Origin: Candidatus Altarchaeales archaeon A3
GTDB taxonomy: Archaea; Altiarchaeota; Altiarchaeia; Altiarchaeales; Altiarchaeaceae
NCBI GenBank assembly: GCA_002083985.1
Contig: MTER01000026.1
Span: 1-6,957, forward strand
DNA length: 6,957 nucleotides
Reading direction: 5' to 3'
The position numbers and the translations under genes are program-made. The notes under the pieces are model-generated. The model saw only the letters and a list, made by a program, of their open reading frames with translations. It did not search any database and was not told where the DNA came from. This document shows positions 6,439 through 6,957 of the stretch, piece after piece. The number at the start of each line of letters is the position of its first letter. The first letter of the stretch is position 1.

Positions 6439-6873
6439 TCAATCATGTTCGTGTGTTATTAGTGCTTTTTCTGTGTTTTTTTGTTTTTCTCTCATTGTGT
6501 TTACGAACCCGAATCCTAAACTGTTTTTTTCTCCTAGTCCGCAGTCCATTATGAAGTTATAGAATTTATTTAGTTTGGTATTGTATAAATTATTATCTTG
6601 TAATTTAAATAAATTTATTTCGAATTCCCATGTTGTTCCTAAGATCAGGAATTCTTTTTGCGCTTTTTTCATGTGGACTGCAACTTGTTTTTTGTAGAAC
6701 ATTCTGTCGAATAATGGTTCTTCGAAGTTTAGGTTTTCGTTGTTGAATATGTTGTATTTTTTTAGTGCGTTGTCTTTCAGTCTGTCCAGGAAGAATCCTA
6801 AGTCAGGGTTTCTTTTGACAGAGTAGTATTTGTTTTCCTGGTTGTTTTCATATAATACTGGACCTATTGCAAA
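6439..6873 (-). pseudogene. cas6: Cas6 crRNA endonuclease, C-terminal half only
   Basis: Cas6 cleaves precursor CRISPR RNA in the repeat. The frame is open for 144 codons, from just after a TAA at 6874-6876 to a TGA at 6439-6441. It contains the mid-protein Cas6 segment GPVLYE...KYYSV, then DLGFFLDRLKDNALKKYN, and the C-terminal glycine-rich loop GLGEKNSLGFGFV (55-67 counting from the internal Met at 6702) that contacts RNA. Full Cas6 proteins are usually about 220-260 residues, so the first ferredoxin-like domain, where the catalytic histidine normally lies, is missing. No ATG, GTG or TTG opens the frame at its 5' end. The first ATG, at 6700-6702, would leave only 87 residues and has no ribosome binding site. 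Phe, Asn, Asp and Tyr codons end mostly in C, unlike the other cas genes. Either the gene is broken or the sequence near the right edge is faulty. Confidence 0.8.
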
Positions 6874-6957
6874 TTAATTTAAATTAGAAGTATTTAAATT
6901 AGATAAATTTTTGAACGTTAAAAATTTGATTTTGTTTAAAAATTTTTCTAAAAATTA
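6874..6957. other. Very AT-rich end with a short tandem-like repeat
   Basis: Only 9 of these 84 bases are G or C. TTTAAATTAGA occurs at 6878-6888 and 6893-6903, a 15-bp period. In the cas6 frame it would read SNLNTSNLN after FLEKFLNKIKFLTFKNL, closed by TAA at both ends (6955-6957 and 6874-6876). It does not resemble the part of Cas6 that should lie here. No convincing promoter pair was seen. Confidence 0.45.

Noticed and set aside
6874..6957. Promoter for the cas operon
   Set aside because: AT-rich sequence gives many -10-like hexamers, but no -35 element at 16-18 bp was convincing, and the true operon start may lie outside the window.

Overview
The window is AT-rich and carries the interference module of a type I-B (Cst/Tneap-type) CRISPR-Cas system. 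Every recognisable gene is on the minus strand, so transcription runs from right to left. The gene order is: truncated cas6, cas8 (Cst1-like, CXXC-CXXC), cas7 (Cst2/DevR-like), cas5, then cas3 with a fused HD nuclease and helicase. The low GC content, the Lys/Asn/Ile-rich proteins, the AAGGAGGT ribosome binding site and the Cst subtype would fit a clostridia-like Firmicute or another low-GC anaerobe such as Thermotogae or Fusobacteria. The host cannot be fixed from the sequence.

Right to left: bases 6874-6957 are about 89% AT and hold a short 15-bp-period repeat. Bases 6439-6873 encode only the C-terminal half of Cas6, with an in-frame TAA directly in front of it and no ordinary start codon at its 5' end. 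After a 47-bp gap come cas8 (4772-6391), cas7 (3713-4768), cas5 (2779-3711) and cas3 (393-2816). These four are packed as one translationally linked operon: a 3-nt gap, a 1-nt gap, then a 38-nt overlap. Left of cas3, bases 186-392 are non-coding. They hold two copies of a 14-bp direct repeat inside an imperfect inverted repeat. Bases 1-140 carry an open frame that runs off the left edge, preceded by an in-frame TGA.

The expected division of labour is as follows. Cas6 cuts the precursor CRISPR RNA. Cas5, a Cas7 backbone and Cas8 (with a Cas11 small subunit) form Cascade on the crRNA. Cas3 is then recruited to unwind and degrade target DNA. No adaptation genes (cas1, cas2, cas4) and no CRISPR array are present in the window. 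Cas6 looks incomplete, so a working system would need crRNA processing from elsewhere unless the right edge is a contig or assembly artefact.

The observations most worth following are: a well-formed internal ribosome binding site in cas8 that would yield a separate 103-residue Cas11-like small subunit; an EF-hand-like calcium loop and a coiled-coil insertion in Cas7; and the truncated cas6 with codon use unlike its neighbours.
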